Program-made: the position numbers and the translations under genes
Shown: positions 11,136-21,200 of the stretch, in pieces
Position numbering within the stretch: position 1 is the first letter of the stretch
Layout of the letters: every line of letters starts with the position of its first letter
The notes under the pieces: generated by a model
Databases searched by the model: none
Told to the model about the DNA's origin: nothing
Seen by the model: the letters and a program-made list of their open reading frames with translations, nothing else
DNA from: Hyaloperonospora brassicae
Taxonomy: Eukaryota; Oomycota; Peronosporomycetes; Peronosporales; Peronosporaceae
NCBI GenBank assembly: GCA_947650285.1
Contig: CANTFL010001148.1
Coordinates: forward strand, 1 to 64,000
Length of the DNA stretch: 64,000 nt
Direction of reading: 5' to 3'

Positions 11136-11357
11136 TGTTGCAAAGAAGGTAGAAACCGAAGCGAATTTATTCAAGGTCCTTAGTTCGCTGCCCTTAGCTA
11201 AGTCGAAGCCTTAATGTAACGATCTCTTGTGATCTTATCATGTAACCGCGATCCATAACCTTCTTCCGTAACCAATACCACGAAAGGCCCTGACACAAAA
11301 ATATCATCATCATGAACCCAACATAAAACGACTGTATGAAGCGGCGTAATCTCAACA
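11136..11357 (-). repeat. copia LTR (5' LTR, minus-strand element)
   Basis: 222 bp, the partner of 6747-6968, followed in plus coordinates by the target duplication CAGAG at 11358-11362. Transcription of the element would start in this LTR and run towards lower coordinates. Confidence 0.92.
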
Positions 11358-12014
11358 CAGAGAAAACCTACAAAGGAGGTACAAGTGGCGTCAAGAGTGC
11401 GTAAACCGAGGATCGCGTTTGTCGTAGGTAGAATCCAGAGGCAAAGGACATATCTCAGCCGGAATTCTGCAGCGTGAAGATGTGAGCGAATGTCTCTAAA
11501 AGTGAGCTCTCGGGTCGTGGGCGTATCGAGAGCTTTACTGATTGCAAAAGTTGCAGGACCTTTGCACTTCGATTCGTCAAGAGTTACTTTTGTGGGGATC
11601 TCGTGCGGCTCGATGGCGTGTACGCTCTGATGCTGCGGTCGTACGTGCTGCATCATTTGTGCGGTTCGCTTGCTTGTCTCCCTATACTTTCTGTGACAGA
11701 TTTTTTGCGTTGTCACGCGCGTGGAGATTTTTGTCGCGCGATGCTATGCGCTGATGACATTGGACTGCTTTCATTTGAGCACAGTAAACACTTCCTCACA
11801 AGCTGTATGAAACGGCTGCAGCTCCGACTTGTTACAGATTCTGTCTGACTGGCATGCTGGTCATCGAGTACGAAGGACGCGAGATCCCTATTTCATGCTC
11901 ACATGTCCAGCCAAACGTGACTCGTTTGTGTGAACTACTGGGCAGAACGAGGTCGATGGGAATAGTAGCGCAGTGGACTTTGCCGCTCGCGTCACGTGTG
12001 CCGTCATGTAGAAC

Positions 12015-12545
12015 GTGATACAATGCAACATCGTGTTGCAATCGATCGAGTCCATCGCGTGGTGGATCTCGCGATATTCCGTTGAAGTTGCACTATTTGT
12101 GACCGATCTTGACAGTCGAGCCGAAATAAAAAGCGTGGCTTCCTTGTCTTCGTGCAGATGTGGTGCTGTTCTCGATTCTGGACCCGATGACGACCACCGC
12201 ACTCGTGACTACGTTCTGAAGTTCACGACAAAGAGCAAACGCTGGTGGATGGTCCACCAGGGAGGTGCCATGATGAACGTCAAGCAAAGTGGAAGACGAC
12301 CGGCGCTGAGCGAGCCACTTCTTGGCGCATGTGTGACCCTTATCTCGACATATGCGGTCGTGGAAGACTTCCATTGCTCCTGTTCGAGTACATGGCTGTA
12401 CCGCACCAGCACGGTTAGAGCAACGCGAGGAGCCCTACTGGTTGGCTTAGTTCACGAGGTGCTTGTCATGTTGGTGGGCCAAACTGCAGCTCTGGTATCG
12501 TTTTCGAGCGTAGTGCTCGTAGCCGCATTTGAAGCGGTAGTCTAG
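12015..12545 (+). CDS. hypothetical ORF, 176 aa, unrecognised
   Basis: It starts MIQCNIVLQSIESIAWW and ends with a hydrophobic stretch (ALLVGLVHEVLVMLVGQTAA, then LVSFSSVVLVAAFEAVV) that could be a membrane segment. There is no signal peptide and no known motif. Long frames are also open on the opposite strand over the same DNA, which lowers the chance that this one is real. Listed because it is among the longest open frames outside the transposons. Confidence 0.2.
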   Translation: MIQCNIVLQSIESIAWWISRYSVEVALFVTDLDSRAEIKSVASLSSCRCGAVLDSGPDDDHRTRDYVLKFTTKSKRWWMVHQGGAMMNVKQSGRRPALSEPLLGACVTLISTYAVVEDFHCSCSSTWLYRTSTVRATRGALLVGLVHEVLVMLVGQTAALVSFSSVVLVAAFEAVV

Positions 12546-12555
12546 CTGTAAGTCC

Positions 12556-12930
12556 ATGGAAGGCGCACGATGTGGTTGCTATACCTACGGAAGCTTGTGG
12601 GATGACTTACTACGAAAGGCAAAGCAGATCTCATCTGATGCGAGCTTATGCTGGACGGGCAAACGGGTTTTCCTTGTAGATAACACAGCACCCTTGTTGT
12701 CCAACTGCCTGAATAGCAATCAGAATCGTGGAGAGAGTATACCTAGCGCGACAGCATTGGTGACTGTATGGTGCTGTCCCGGTGTCATAGCCGTCCACGC
12801 ATTTGCGGTCCGTGAGCCAACACTTGAGCATGTCGTTACGTGTGCTGTTTGCTGGGAAGAAGCCGAGCCGTGCAAACGCGGTACATGTGCTGCCCTGGCG
12901 AGTGATTGTGCCTGCACTTCATACTCGTGA
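12556..12930 (+). CDS. hypothetical Cys-rich ORF, 124 aa
   Basis: The frame encodes 12 cysteines in 124 residues (for example CGC, WCC, CAVC, CTSY), starting MEGARCGCYTYGSLWDD. No signal peptide is visible and the cysteine spacing matches no family I know. Antisense frames overlap it. It could be chance or a remnant of a gene. Confidence 0.2.
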   Translation: MEGARCGCYTYGSLWDDLLRKAKQISSDASLCWTGKRVFLVDNTAPLLSNCLNSNQNRGESIPSATALVTVWCCPGVIAVHAFAVREPTLEHVVTCAVCWEEAEPCKRGTCAALASDCACTSYS

Positions 12931-13247
12931 CGCGTGGTGGCACGTCGGATGTTCGCACTGCTATCGGTGACGTAGCTGGACGTGTGCGGACGCTACAAAA
13001 GTGCCCACGAAGTTGCAAGCACCATTTGACCTATCTGCCGCGATTGACCTTAGCACAACACAGGTCTGTTTCACGAATGGCATGTATTGTTGATTTCGGT
13101 TATCCACAGGCGGCTGCTAGTGACGGATAGAGTCACGAAGGACCGGCGCTCGTGTCACTTGCTCGTTTTCTTTTTCGCTCCGCACGAGGTTTATCAAAGG
13201 CACGATATTCTTCCAGAAGCCCATCTTCCCACCGTGTCTCGAAATCA

Positions 13248-14765
13248 TTACCATATTTTTCTAGGGCTTCCACCTCTTTTCTCTCTCGCCCTCATGATCT
13301 CGTCGCGCAGCATATCAAGAGTAGTACCTTTCTCCTCCAAATACTTATACAGCGCTTCCTTCAATGCCGCATATGAAGCTTTCCACTTCCAGTTCATTTT
13401 ATAAACCAGTAATGCAGCCTGGCGACCCCCAAACATGTCCGTGAGCTGCTTGACGATGACTGAATGTTGACCTGCATGTTCTCGGGCGAAGATAGCGGTG
13501 AACCGGACAAATAAGTCCACATTTTTGTTGTCTAAGACTTCCGTCGTTCCTGGTGGTATCCCTAGCTTGACAGCAGCCTCTCCGACGGTCTTTGAGTCCG
13601 CAAAAATAGGCTCCAGTCGCACGGTCGCCACATATTTTTTGTTTTTTTGGTTGAGACTCATAATCGACAGGATAGATGCAAATTCGGCATCGTCACAAAT
13701 GCATCTAGACATCACTTTTCGCAACGTAAGGTCGCAGCCGTGGATCGTGTTGTATTTCTGCATGTACTTGTCAAGACTGCCAAGGTCCAAGGATGTAATA
13801 GGGCTTCTATTGCGTCCGTCCGCCCGCTTTAATGCATCAGCCTTGGCTTTCTGGAACATGATGTTGAAATACGCACTGGGATCCATCTCATATCGCAGTA
13901 TCGCCTCTTCTCCCAATTCCGCCTGCTGTGCAAGATAAATTTGGTCAGCCTTTGCTGTCATTTCTGCCAGGTCTACAAGAAAATATTGGCGAGCATCTGC
14001 TGTCATTTCCGCCTGGTATGCAAGAAAATATTGGCGAGCCTCTGCCGTCATTTTCGCCTCGTGTGCAAGAACAAATTTGTAAGCCTCTTCTGTCATTTTT
14101 GCCTGGTGTGCAAGAAATAATTGGCCAGCCTCTGCTGTCGTTTTCGCCTGGTGTGCAAGAAAAAATTGATCAGCCTTTGCTGTCAACTCCGCCTGGCGTC
14201 CAAGAAGATTATTGTGAGTATCTGCTGTCAATTCCGCCTGGTAGGCAAGAAATTGGTGAGCCTCCACTCCTATTATCACCTGGTGTGCAAGAAAAGATTG
14301 GCGAGCCTTTGCGATCAGTCCTGGTCCATCTTCGGGCATCATTCGCAGCCCGATAGTCAATAATTTTGCATTTTCCAGCAACTTCGTTGGTGTCATGTGT
14401 CCCACGTTGAAACGAATAGAGTACTTGACAGCATTCTCATCGAATACTCGCTGCCCGTACACAGGAAGGTGTTCGACCGCGGGCATGGTCTTACATTCAT
14501 GCGCATACACCAATTCCACGAAATGAGCAACTTCTTCGTTGATTTTTGATAAGATATGTAGCTCTGGCGTCCTCTCTTCACCCGCCGTGGTCTCGTGTGG
14601 ACCCAGCCCCTGCTCAACAGGGACGTCATCGCAGCACGCGTCAGAGGAACGAAGACTTGCCGAGGGAGCACCTTCCGTCTTCGTCGAGTTGGACGTCTTC
14701 CAAAAGGTCGCGCTGTGCGCCAGAACCGCAGTGAACACGACGAGCGTGAACGTGTGGAGGCGCAT
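13248..14765 (-). CDS. secreted repeat protein, candidate RxLR-EER-like effector
   Basis: Intact 505-residue frame, the only convincing full host gene here. Residues 1-18 (MRLHTFTLVVFTAVLAHS) form a signal peptide with likely cleavage before ATFW. Residues 36-39 read ASLR followed by SSD, and 62-65 read GEER, at the positions where oomycete effectors carry RxLR (often R-x-L-R-S) and EER; the first Arg of RxLR is Ala here. Residues 154-288 are about nine repeats of 15 residues, consensus near ARQYFLAHQAEMTAE, probably helical. The C-terminal 210 residues (YFNIMFQKAKADALKRAD ... MNWKWKASYAALKEALYKY) are Lys- and Ala-rich with no domain I recognise. Known for the family: secreted RxLR proteins act inside plant cells. 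Inferred: this is such an effector; a structural secreted protein is the alternative. The nearest elements are a copia at 11357 and a MULE/gypsy nest at 15155. Confidence 0.8.
   Translation of the reverse strand: MRLHTFTLVVFTAVLAHSATFWKTSNSTKTEGAPSASLRSSDACCDDVPVEQGLGPHETTAGEERTPELHILSKINEEVAHFVELVYAHECKTMPAVEHLPVYGQRVFDENAVKYSIRFNVGHMTPTKLLENAKLLTIGLRMMPEDGPGLIAKARQSFLAHQVIIGVEAHQFLAYQAELTADTHNNLLGRQAELTAKADQFFLAHQAKTTAEAGQLFLAHQAKMTEEAYKFVLAHEAKMTAEARQYFLAYQAEMTADARQYFLVDLAEMTAKADQIYLAQQAELGEEAILRYEMDPSAYFNIMFQKAKADALKRADGRNRSPITSLDLGSLDKYMQKYNTIHGCDLTLRKVMSRCICDDAEFASILSIMSLNQKNKKYVATVRLEPIFADSKTVGEAAVKLGIPPGTTEVLDNKNVDLFVRFTAIFAREHAGQHSVIVKQLTDMFGGRQAALLVYKMNWKWKASYAALKEALYKYLEEKGTTLDMLRDEIMRAREKRGGSPRKIW
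13902..14306 (-). repeat. 45-bp tandem repeat coding 15-residue units
   Basis: About nine in-frame copies of a 45-bp unit inside the secreted protein gene, recognisable on the plus strand by the recurring text gcaagaaaatattggcgag and relatives. Unit length is conserved at 15 residues in nearly all copies (one has 14). In-frame length changes would alter the protein without breaking it. Confidence 0.85.
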
Positions 14766-15145
14766 CGTCGGTGATGTCGTTGTCAGTCTCGAGCGAGTCA
14801 GGGAGCAAATGGTAAGGTGCCAACAAGTCCGAGTTGCACGTCCGCTTTCTTGAGAACAGAGCGCTCAGAATGTAAGGGGGCGAGCCTGTTACATATTATA
14901 TTATAATTTGTGACAATATGCTAATAGAGAATAGTAAGCCTAATATCCTCACTACAATAGCACTAAGCTCAGTGATATCGTTGCCGTGACCCATGGGTCT
15001 ACTCAATAATTGATATTCCATGTTATCAACCCACCAATCGCTGCTAGACGCGCGCAATGGGTGGTGAGTAGACGTCACTATACATGCTTTGGTAGTTGTA
15101 TAGGTAAGTTAGACTAATAGGACAGGACACATTTTTGAACTTAAA
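14766..15145. other. upstream region of the secreted protein gene
   Basis: About 380 bp between the ATG at 14765 (minus strand) and the MULE-like element. It should hold the promoter. On the minus strand, tttgctccctgactcg lies about 50 bp before the ATG, preceded by ccttacca, a weak likeness of the oomycete initiator consensus (pyrimidines around CAWTTT). No other gene is seen. Confidence 0.4.
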
Positions 15146-15154
15146 TATATTAAA
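15146..15154. repeat. 9-bp target duplication, left (TATATTAAA)
   Basis: Identical to 23641-23649. It flanks the MULE-like element 15155-23640; 9 bp is the typical target duplication length of Mutator-like elements. Confidence 0.85.
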
Positions 15155-15435
15155 GGAGCCGCTATTTACCACTCACTTTTCGCTAGCCACCACTCACCCT
15201 CCATTGGCTCATTGAATTAGCATTATTAAACACCCTAATACTGATCTCGCTCGCCTTAAAGCGAACGCTTATTATTATTACACAGACTTCGTCAAGACGT
15301 AATGTATGTATGTAGCACCCACATCGATTGCGATAAGAATGAAGCACATCCAAGAATATTGAAGAGGGAACCTCGTACAGGCAGCGAGTTATCCTTGACC
15401 ATCCAGATATGCGACCGGCAACCGCGGTCTTATTC

Positions 15436-15959
15436 TGTAACGGGGTTACACGTCGACTGGTAGTCGACAATAGGTGTGGTACACACAAGGGATGGGATCC
15501 CCTTTAAAGTAATATTAGAACACAAGTATCAATTGTTGAAGACTGATGTCTGTCAACCATTGATTACGAGATCTTTTAATAGGTTTATTTAGGACATAAG
15601 TGAGTAGGTTATTTAGTTTGTTCTACGGTGTTCTTTTAGGTTAAAAGAAGAAACAAAATTCAGTTCCCATTTTGACCAACATAAGACACGTGCCTTACGA
15701 GGCGTCTTGATCGGAAGAGCTAGCAACGCCTGTAAAGGTAGCTGCTCTTGAGCACTCTGTGCTGTGATTCTCTTGAATCGTTTGGTCCCCCTGGAACAGG
15801 GACCGTAAGCTATCTGAGCTTGTTGACTCTCTGAGTCGGATTCTTAGAACCAAAGTTGCTCGTAGAGCTGTTGACTCTTAAGTCGGGTTCGTTGAACCAA
15901 AGTTGCTCATTGAGCGTTAAGTCTTCCTCTGACTAAAGGAGCTGTGTAGCTCCGCAACA
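15436..15959 (+). repeat. gypsy 5' LTR
   Basis: Starts TGTAACGG. Identity with the right LTR is clear up to ctccgc (15955); the last four bases (aaca here, ttta in the right copy) differ, so the end at 15959 is inferred from equal length and from the TATTC duplication after the right copy. Confidence 0.85.
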
Positions 15960-16079
15960 CTTGATAGCACTCGTAGTCAATATACGCCTGAGTCGGTAAC
16001 GACTAATCCTCTGTGTGGATGGAGCAATCCACACCCTCTCTGAGGTTTAAAAGTTCGCGCTTGATAAGCTGATAGCGGC

Positions 16080-17075
16080 CGTAGGCCTAGAATATGTTGA
16101 GTTTATAGCTGCACAAGTTCCCGATGTGCTCAATGCACGAGTCGAGACCTTCATGCAGTATGAAACGGCCCTTTTAGGGCAGGTTCAAAACCAAGTAGCG
16201 TCGGCAATGCCAACATGATACGTGGCGATGCCAAATGAAGAGGCTAAGCTTCGTCCCCTTAGGGTGGACGCTAAACATTACTCCGGGAAGGAGGAAAAAA
16301 CTTGACCCTCTGGATCCGTGAGATTGAGATGGCCATGAGCTCTGGCCTTATCTCACTGGAGTATCAGCGGGTCTCGCTGGCCATCTCCAAGCTCGATGGA
16401 ATAGCTAGAGTGTGGGCTCTGACGTGCGGCACGTCGGTCGACTTGGCGTTTCCCACATGGGATTCGCTCAAGTTAGACCTATTGCGAGTTTTCTCGCCGC
16501 CTAACCAGGCCTATCGCGTGCGCTCACGCTTCTTGTCTACCCGTCAGGGTAAGAATGAGCTAACGGAAAATGTCCAGGAGTTGAGAACTCTGATGGTTGC
16601 TATGCCGTCTGACCCTCTCCCTGAGACAGTCTATGTGACTGTCTTCATGGAAGGTCTTCGTAATGGCGTTGCCAGGACCGAGGTGTTTCGGGTCCATCCC
16701 TCTACTTTTGAGGAGGCTGTTAGCATCGCTCAAAATGCTGAGCACAACTTCAAGTCGGCCCGACTTGGTTTGAATGGGAACAACCCAATCTTTGCGAGGG
16801 CAACCTCTGCGAGCACCTCGGCTTACTGTAAGTTAGAACAGATGGATCTCAGCCATGCTGAAGATGAATGTGAAGTGGAGCTTCATGTTGCAGAGCAACG
16901 ACAGGAAGTGAAACGCTGTTATATGTGCAGAAGCACTAAACACTTGCGTCCCACTTGTCCTTTGCGTAAGCAACAACCGACTCCTATGGGTCGAAACCCC
17001 AGCCACAACCAGAAACCTGGTATGGCACGGGGAAACGTCGACACTCAGAAGGCGCGGGGCGCCCTACTGGGGTAG
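16080..17075 (+). pseudogene. gypsy Gag (frameshifted near its start)
   Basis: Gag reading starts upstream (EYVEFIAAQVPDVLNARVET, about 16090) and reaches LRVDAKHYSGKEE. After a frame change the open frame 16302-17075 continues with NLTLWIREIEMAMSSGLISL, FSPPNQAYRVRSRFLSTRQG and a CCHC zinc knuckle CYMCRSTKHLRPTC (about 16916-16957). These are the retrotransposon gag core and nucleocapsid parts, which package the RNA. One stop (after SAMPT) and one frame change upstream of 16302 break the reading; the last 257 codons are open. Confidence 0.85.
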
Positions 17076-17137
17076 AATTAGGCTGTGTTGCTTCTCTACG
17101 AGGTAGAGTAAAACAGGGCTTAGCCCCACCGAGCTCT

Positions 17138-17530
17138 GTGCCCGCCAGCACAGAGCGTGGATACAATCCTGGCTTGTTAGTCGCTGAGGCGACAGCAAAA
17201 GGCTTTGAGAAGCATTGGTCGATCCAAATCGACTCCGGAGCATCATGTAATTATGCTCGACGTCGTTCCTTGAAGGAAGTCAGCGATACGCTGAAGCGCT
17301 CAAAGCGCATAAGGGTGATTCAATCACCGTTCGTTCAGCGACTGGTAGTCGCGTCACGGTGCCTAAAGTTCCGTTGAACTTATGTGTGAAGCTTTTGGAC
17401 TTTGACAGCATTGAACGCTGTCTTGTCCTCGATTTGGATTCGAGATACGATCTCATCCTGTGTATGGCTTGACTCGAACGCCATGAGCCATGGACCGATT
17501 GGAGGTCTAAGACCTTAGGCGCCACGCGCA
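17138..17530 (+). pseudogene. gypsy protease (broken)
   Basis: The frame starting at 17138 contains SIQIDSGASCNYARRRSL, the retropepsin active site D-S-G-A, at about 17220-17275. The reading fails after FVQRLVVASRCLKFR and continues in other frames. The enzyme would process the Gag-Pol polyprotein. Confidence 0.8.
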
Positions 17531-17547
17531 ATGTTTCCAGCGAAGCT

Positions 17548-18871
17548 TTGGAGAGTCATGAACCCACTTTTGCTAGACAACAAAAGCGCTATTGGCGCGA
17601 GCCATTGACGGAAGATGTCAATGTGCTGAATATTGGTATGTCAGAGTTAATTACCTCCAATGTCAATGACATTAATATTGAGCGGAGCTCTTTCACCGTA
17701 TGTAAAGAAAGTTATACTCCGTTGAGTGATACTCGTTGTGATAATGAGTCACTGCATGCTGCAGGCATGGTTGGCCTAGGGCCGAGACATCAAGAATTTA
17801 ATTCCTCTGATGTGATTGGGGTGGCACGTAAAATCCCACCGAGTGAGGGCGGCCGAGGTGGCACCTCACTGAATGTCGGTAATGATCATTGATGGCGAGA
17901 AGCCAGAGTGTTCAGGGCTAGGCCCGAATGCTGTACGTGAAGTGGTACGTGTAAATCCACTGGGTGAAGTATTCGAGTTACGTAACACTTCTCCAGATGT
18001 CGTTCAAGACATGATATCTCGTATAGAGCGTGCTAAGATGAATAGCACCCACGGGGGCCCTACTTTCCCGGCCTCTAGGAGGCGTAAGGTTTCTTTGAGG
18101 AACGAATCTCAGCGTAGTATGGCGACTGTTAAGCGCCCAACGTCCAAGAAGTCACGAAGTGACGATAGTAAAAATACACTATATACACTTGTCAATGGGT
18201 TGACTGGCCTGATTGATGGCAATATTAGTATTGAGACTCTTCCATCCTTGGATACTCTCTTTGACCTAGGCGAAATTACTGACGGCGAATTCAGCCAAGC
18301 CTTACAGGCAGGAGAATTATCCGAGTTAGTGGTTATTCGGCCGGATATTGAGTCGAACTCATCCTCGTTATTGGACGAGTCTGTCCTTGAGGACACAAAG
18401 GCGGAATTGGATGCCCTCAGTGGATCGTCGATCCTTGAGGATCCTCTTGATCCTTTCTATCCTTTGGTAAAGGAATTTCAGGACGTGGTGTGTCACAACC
18501 CACCGTCCGTCTTGCCTCCCGATAGAGGTGTACGTCATGAAATTGACTTGGTTCCTGGAACTAAATACTGCGTAACACGGCAGTGGCCTTTACCCAAGGA
18601 ACAGTGTGATGTCATTGACGACTTCTTTCGTGCAAAGCACGCGGCAGGAATGTCACGTGAGAGCAAATCTCCCCATTCCACACCGACCTTCTGTGTCAAA
18701 AAGCCCATTGGGAAGTGGCGCATTGTTCATGCTTACAATAAGCTTAATGCGGCCACCATCCCGGCTCAGACACCAATTCCGAGGAAGGATGTTCTTCAGA
18801 ACAATATGGTGGGATGTACAATGTACAGTGCGCTCGACTTAGTCGATGGTTATTACCAGCTGCTCATGTGA
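17548..18871 (+). pseudogene. gypsy protease-RT linker and RT N-terminal half
   Basis: Two overlapping open frames (17548-17892 and 17873-18871) cover a poorly conserved linker and then RT: RGVRHEIDLVPGTKYCVTRQ, WPLPKEQCDVIDDFF, SKSPHSTPTFCVKKPIGKWR, IVHAYNKLNAATIPAQTPIP and YSALDLVDGYYQLLM. The conserved SALDL-DGYYQ block carries the first catalytic Asp. A stop follows QLLM, where the family continues without a break. Confidence 0.88.
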
Positions 18872-19982
18872 TCTAGCGAAATCCCGCTGACAGCGGTCAG
18901 CACTCCAAGCGGTATGCTCTGGGAGTGGCTTGTTATACCGTAAGGGTTATCAAATGCCCCGGCTACATTCAATCGTCTTGTGACACAATTGTTCAGACCT
19001 CACCGAGGATATTTACAGACGTACTTTGATGACATCTTTGTTAATGGTCGTGCTATGAACGGTCGGTCAGATGTGGATAAATATATTGACCATTTACGAG
19101 TGGTGCGTGAGTGCATGCGAACGAATAAGTTGTACGCCAACGCGTCCAAGTGCATCTTTGGTGCAAAAGAGATTCCATTATAGGTGCTTTATTGGTAAGC
19201 GAGGATTTCGAGCGGATCCCGCTAAGGTAAAAGCCATAGTTGATTGGCCGGTAACAAAGAACCAAAAGAACTTACGTAAGTGGCTTAGCCTTACAAATTA
19301 CTTGCACAAGTACAGTGCGAATTACGCAGATATGGCTCGGCCATTATCCAATCTTCTTAAAAAGGATATGGAATGGTGCTGGACTAGCACCGAGCATGAT
19401 GCTTTTCAAGCAGTAAAGTAGAGTCTCCTTCATGCGCCAATCTTGGGTTTGCCTGATCCTGATTGATCTTTCCGTGTCGTATGTGACGCATCTGACTTTG
19501 TCATAGGCAGCGCTCTGATACAGACAGATTCTGATGGACGGGAACGCGTCATTGTGTTTGAGAACCGGCAGCTGAAGGCTGCAGAAAAGAACTATCCTGT
19601 TCATGACAAAGAGCTATTTGCAATAAAGTATGCTCTCGTCAAATTCATAGTTTATCTGCTTGGCTCTAAGCCGTTTGTGATCGATACAGATCATGCGTCA
19701 CTAAGCACTGCGACCCCGTCGCTTCCCCTCTCTCAGAGAATGGCTCGTTGGCTTTCCTTCTTTGCCGAGTACAACTTCGAGGTGAAGTATAAGCCGGGCA
19801 ATCAGAATGCTTTGGCTGCTGCGTTGTCACGCAGGCCTGACTATGAGCTTGCTCATGTTACGACTCTGTCGTCGTCGGTCACTAACCCAATACGTACGGA
19901 AAGTGCCAAGGATGAACATTGTGTAGCTCTGCTACGTGCTCTAGGGAGCGAGGAGTTTAAGGACTCAGACATAGAATTGTAG
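18872..19982 (+). pseudogene. gypsy RT palm/thumb and RNase H (broken)
   Basis: RT continues with TAVSTPSGMLWEWLVIP, then a stop, then TYFDDIFVNGRA (YFDD at 19022-19033 is the catalytic box, intact). Connection blocks follow: FRADPAKVKAIVDWPVTKNQ, LRKWLSLTNYLHKYSANYAD. RNase H appears as VVCDASDFVIGSALIQTDSD, QLKAAEKNYPVHDKELFAIK and PFVIDTDHASLSTATPS; catalytic D and E residues are retained. Four stops or frame changes separate these pieces. The last frame (19554-19982) is open for 142 codons. Confidence 0.88.
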
Positions 19983-19989
19983 GCACGAC

Positions 19990-21200
19990 TACGTGCGAGG
20001 CTACATCGATAATATTCCATCGATCAGGGCCTGTCGTGCTATAGCACGGATGTTGAGGATACCCCAATATAGCATCGTTGTCCATCAGAATGAGGGTTTG
20101 AAGTATCGGATTCCCTACGAGGCACATGATACTGCGTTGAGTGGTCATCTCGGTCGTGAGAAGATCTATGGCTCAGTTTGTCAATGTCATTGGTGGCCCA
20201 AACTATACAAATGGGCGAGCACATATGTGCGTACGTGTGAAACCCTCACTTCACGCGGCCGCGCCGCTGACTAGTTTGCCTGTACCCAAGGGGTGTTGGG
20301 AGTCCATCAGCATGGGTTCCTGTTCGGTTTACCGAAGGATTCGTATGGCAATACGGGTATTGTAGTCTTTGTTGACCGTTTGAGCAAGATGGCTCATTAA
20401 GCGGCGGTGCCGGATACCATTGATGGTGAAGCTACAGCTACGCTGTTCATCGATCGCGTGTTTCGACATCACGGTCTGCTTGTGGCAATTGTCTCTGACC
20501 GAGACCCTCGCTTCACAGGGGATTTTTGAAAATCAATCTTTAAGGTGCTCGGCACACGTTTGGAAATGTCCACAGCGGATCATCCACAGACCGATGGTCA
20601 AACCGAGCGAGTGAATCGCATCATCGGGGACATATTACGCATCGTTTGCGCTGAAACGCCTAAACGTTGGAGTTCGATGCTCCCTGTCGTTGAGTTTGCG
20701 TTAAATAACGCCGTGCATGCCTCCTCCGGCTACACACCATTTTATATGAACGGCCTCACACACCCTCGCGTTCCGTCAACGCTACCACTGCGTGGTTCAG
20801 GGCTTGGTGGGGGAGGAATTGCCGATCGGCTTGCTGATATCAGCCCTCCTACTGTTTAAAACAGGTAAGCGAGTTTCTTGCAACGCGATTGAATGTCTTA
20901 CGACATGTGCGCGACGCACTGGCTGATAGCCAAGACAAGCAGAAGGAACAAGCTGATGCTAAAGGCAGAGGTTGTATTGAACGTTATGAGGTCGGAGACC
21001 AAGTTCTACTCAATGCTTAAAACCTACCTACAAATGTAGTGTCTACCGTCTTCAAGACAAAGTTGCGCCCGCGCCTCATTGGACCATTTATGGTCGTCGC
21101 CAAGAAGGGACTTGCGTATACGCTCAACCTTCCGCTCAAACTGCGCACACACCCCGTGTTCGACATAGTATTGCATAAGCCGTATCGGGATCCGTCCTAC
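19990..21200 (+). pseudogene. gypsy integrase (broken)
   Basis: The zinc-binding N-domain shows HDTALSGHLGREKIYGSV and YVRTCETLTSRG; the second Cys of the usual C-x2-C is Leu here. The catalytic core shows FVDRLSKMAH (first Asp), IVSDRDPRFTGDF (second Asp) and ADHPQTDGQTERVNR (Glu), all three catalytic residues kept. The C-terminal domain includes RYEVGDQVLLNA, then a stop, and KLRPRLIGPFMVVAKKGLAY. At least four stops or frame changes break the frame. Integrase joins the element's DNA to the host genome. Confidence 0.87.

Larger units (their letters stand above)
6747..11357 (-). mobile_element. Ty1/copia retrotransposon, complete ends, decayed
   Basis: The element has two LTRs of 222 bp (6747-6968 and 11136-11357), both TGTTG...CAACA, flanked by a perfect 5-bp target duplication CAGAG (6742-6746 and 11358-11362). 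By eye the LTRs differ at about 16 positions (roughly 93% identical), so the insertion is old. On the minus strand the order is gag, protease, integrase, RT, RNase H, which defines Ty1/copia. Every part has stops or frameshifts. Total length 4611 bp is typical for copia. Confidence 0.93.
11358..13247. other. intergenic stretch with unassigned ORFs
   Basis: About 1.9 kb with a higher GC content than the right half of the window. Several overlapping frames are open on both strands (for example minus 11716-11370, minus 12374-12093, plus 12015-12545, plus 12556-12930), but none shows a domain I recognise. It may hold a decayed gene or transposon. Joining the two sides of the copia insertion (6746 to 11363) did not restore an obvious gene. 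Confidence 0.5.

Noticed and set aside
11358..13020. Decayed piggyBac-like transposase on the minus strand
   Set aside because: A short stretch at 12831-12646 has a vague likeness to a piggyBac core, but no catalytic Asp motifs or inverted ends could be shown.
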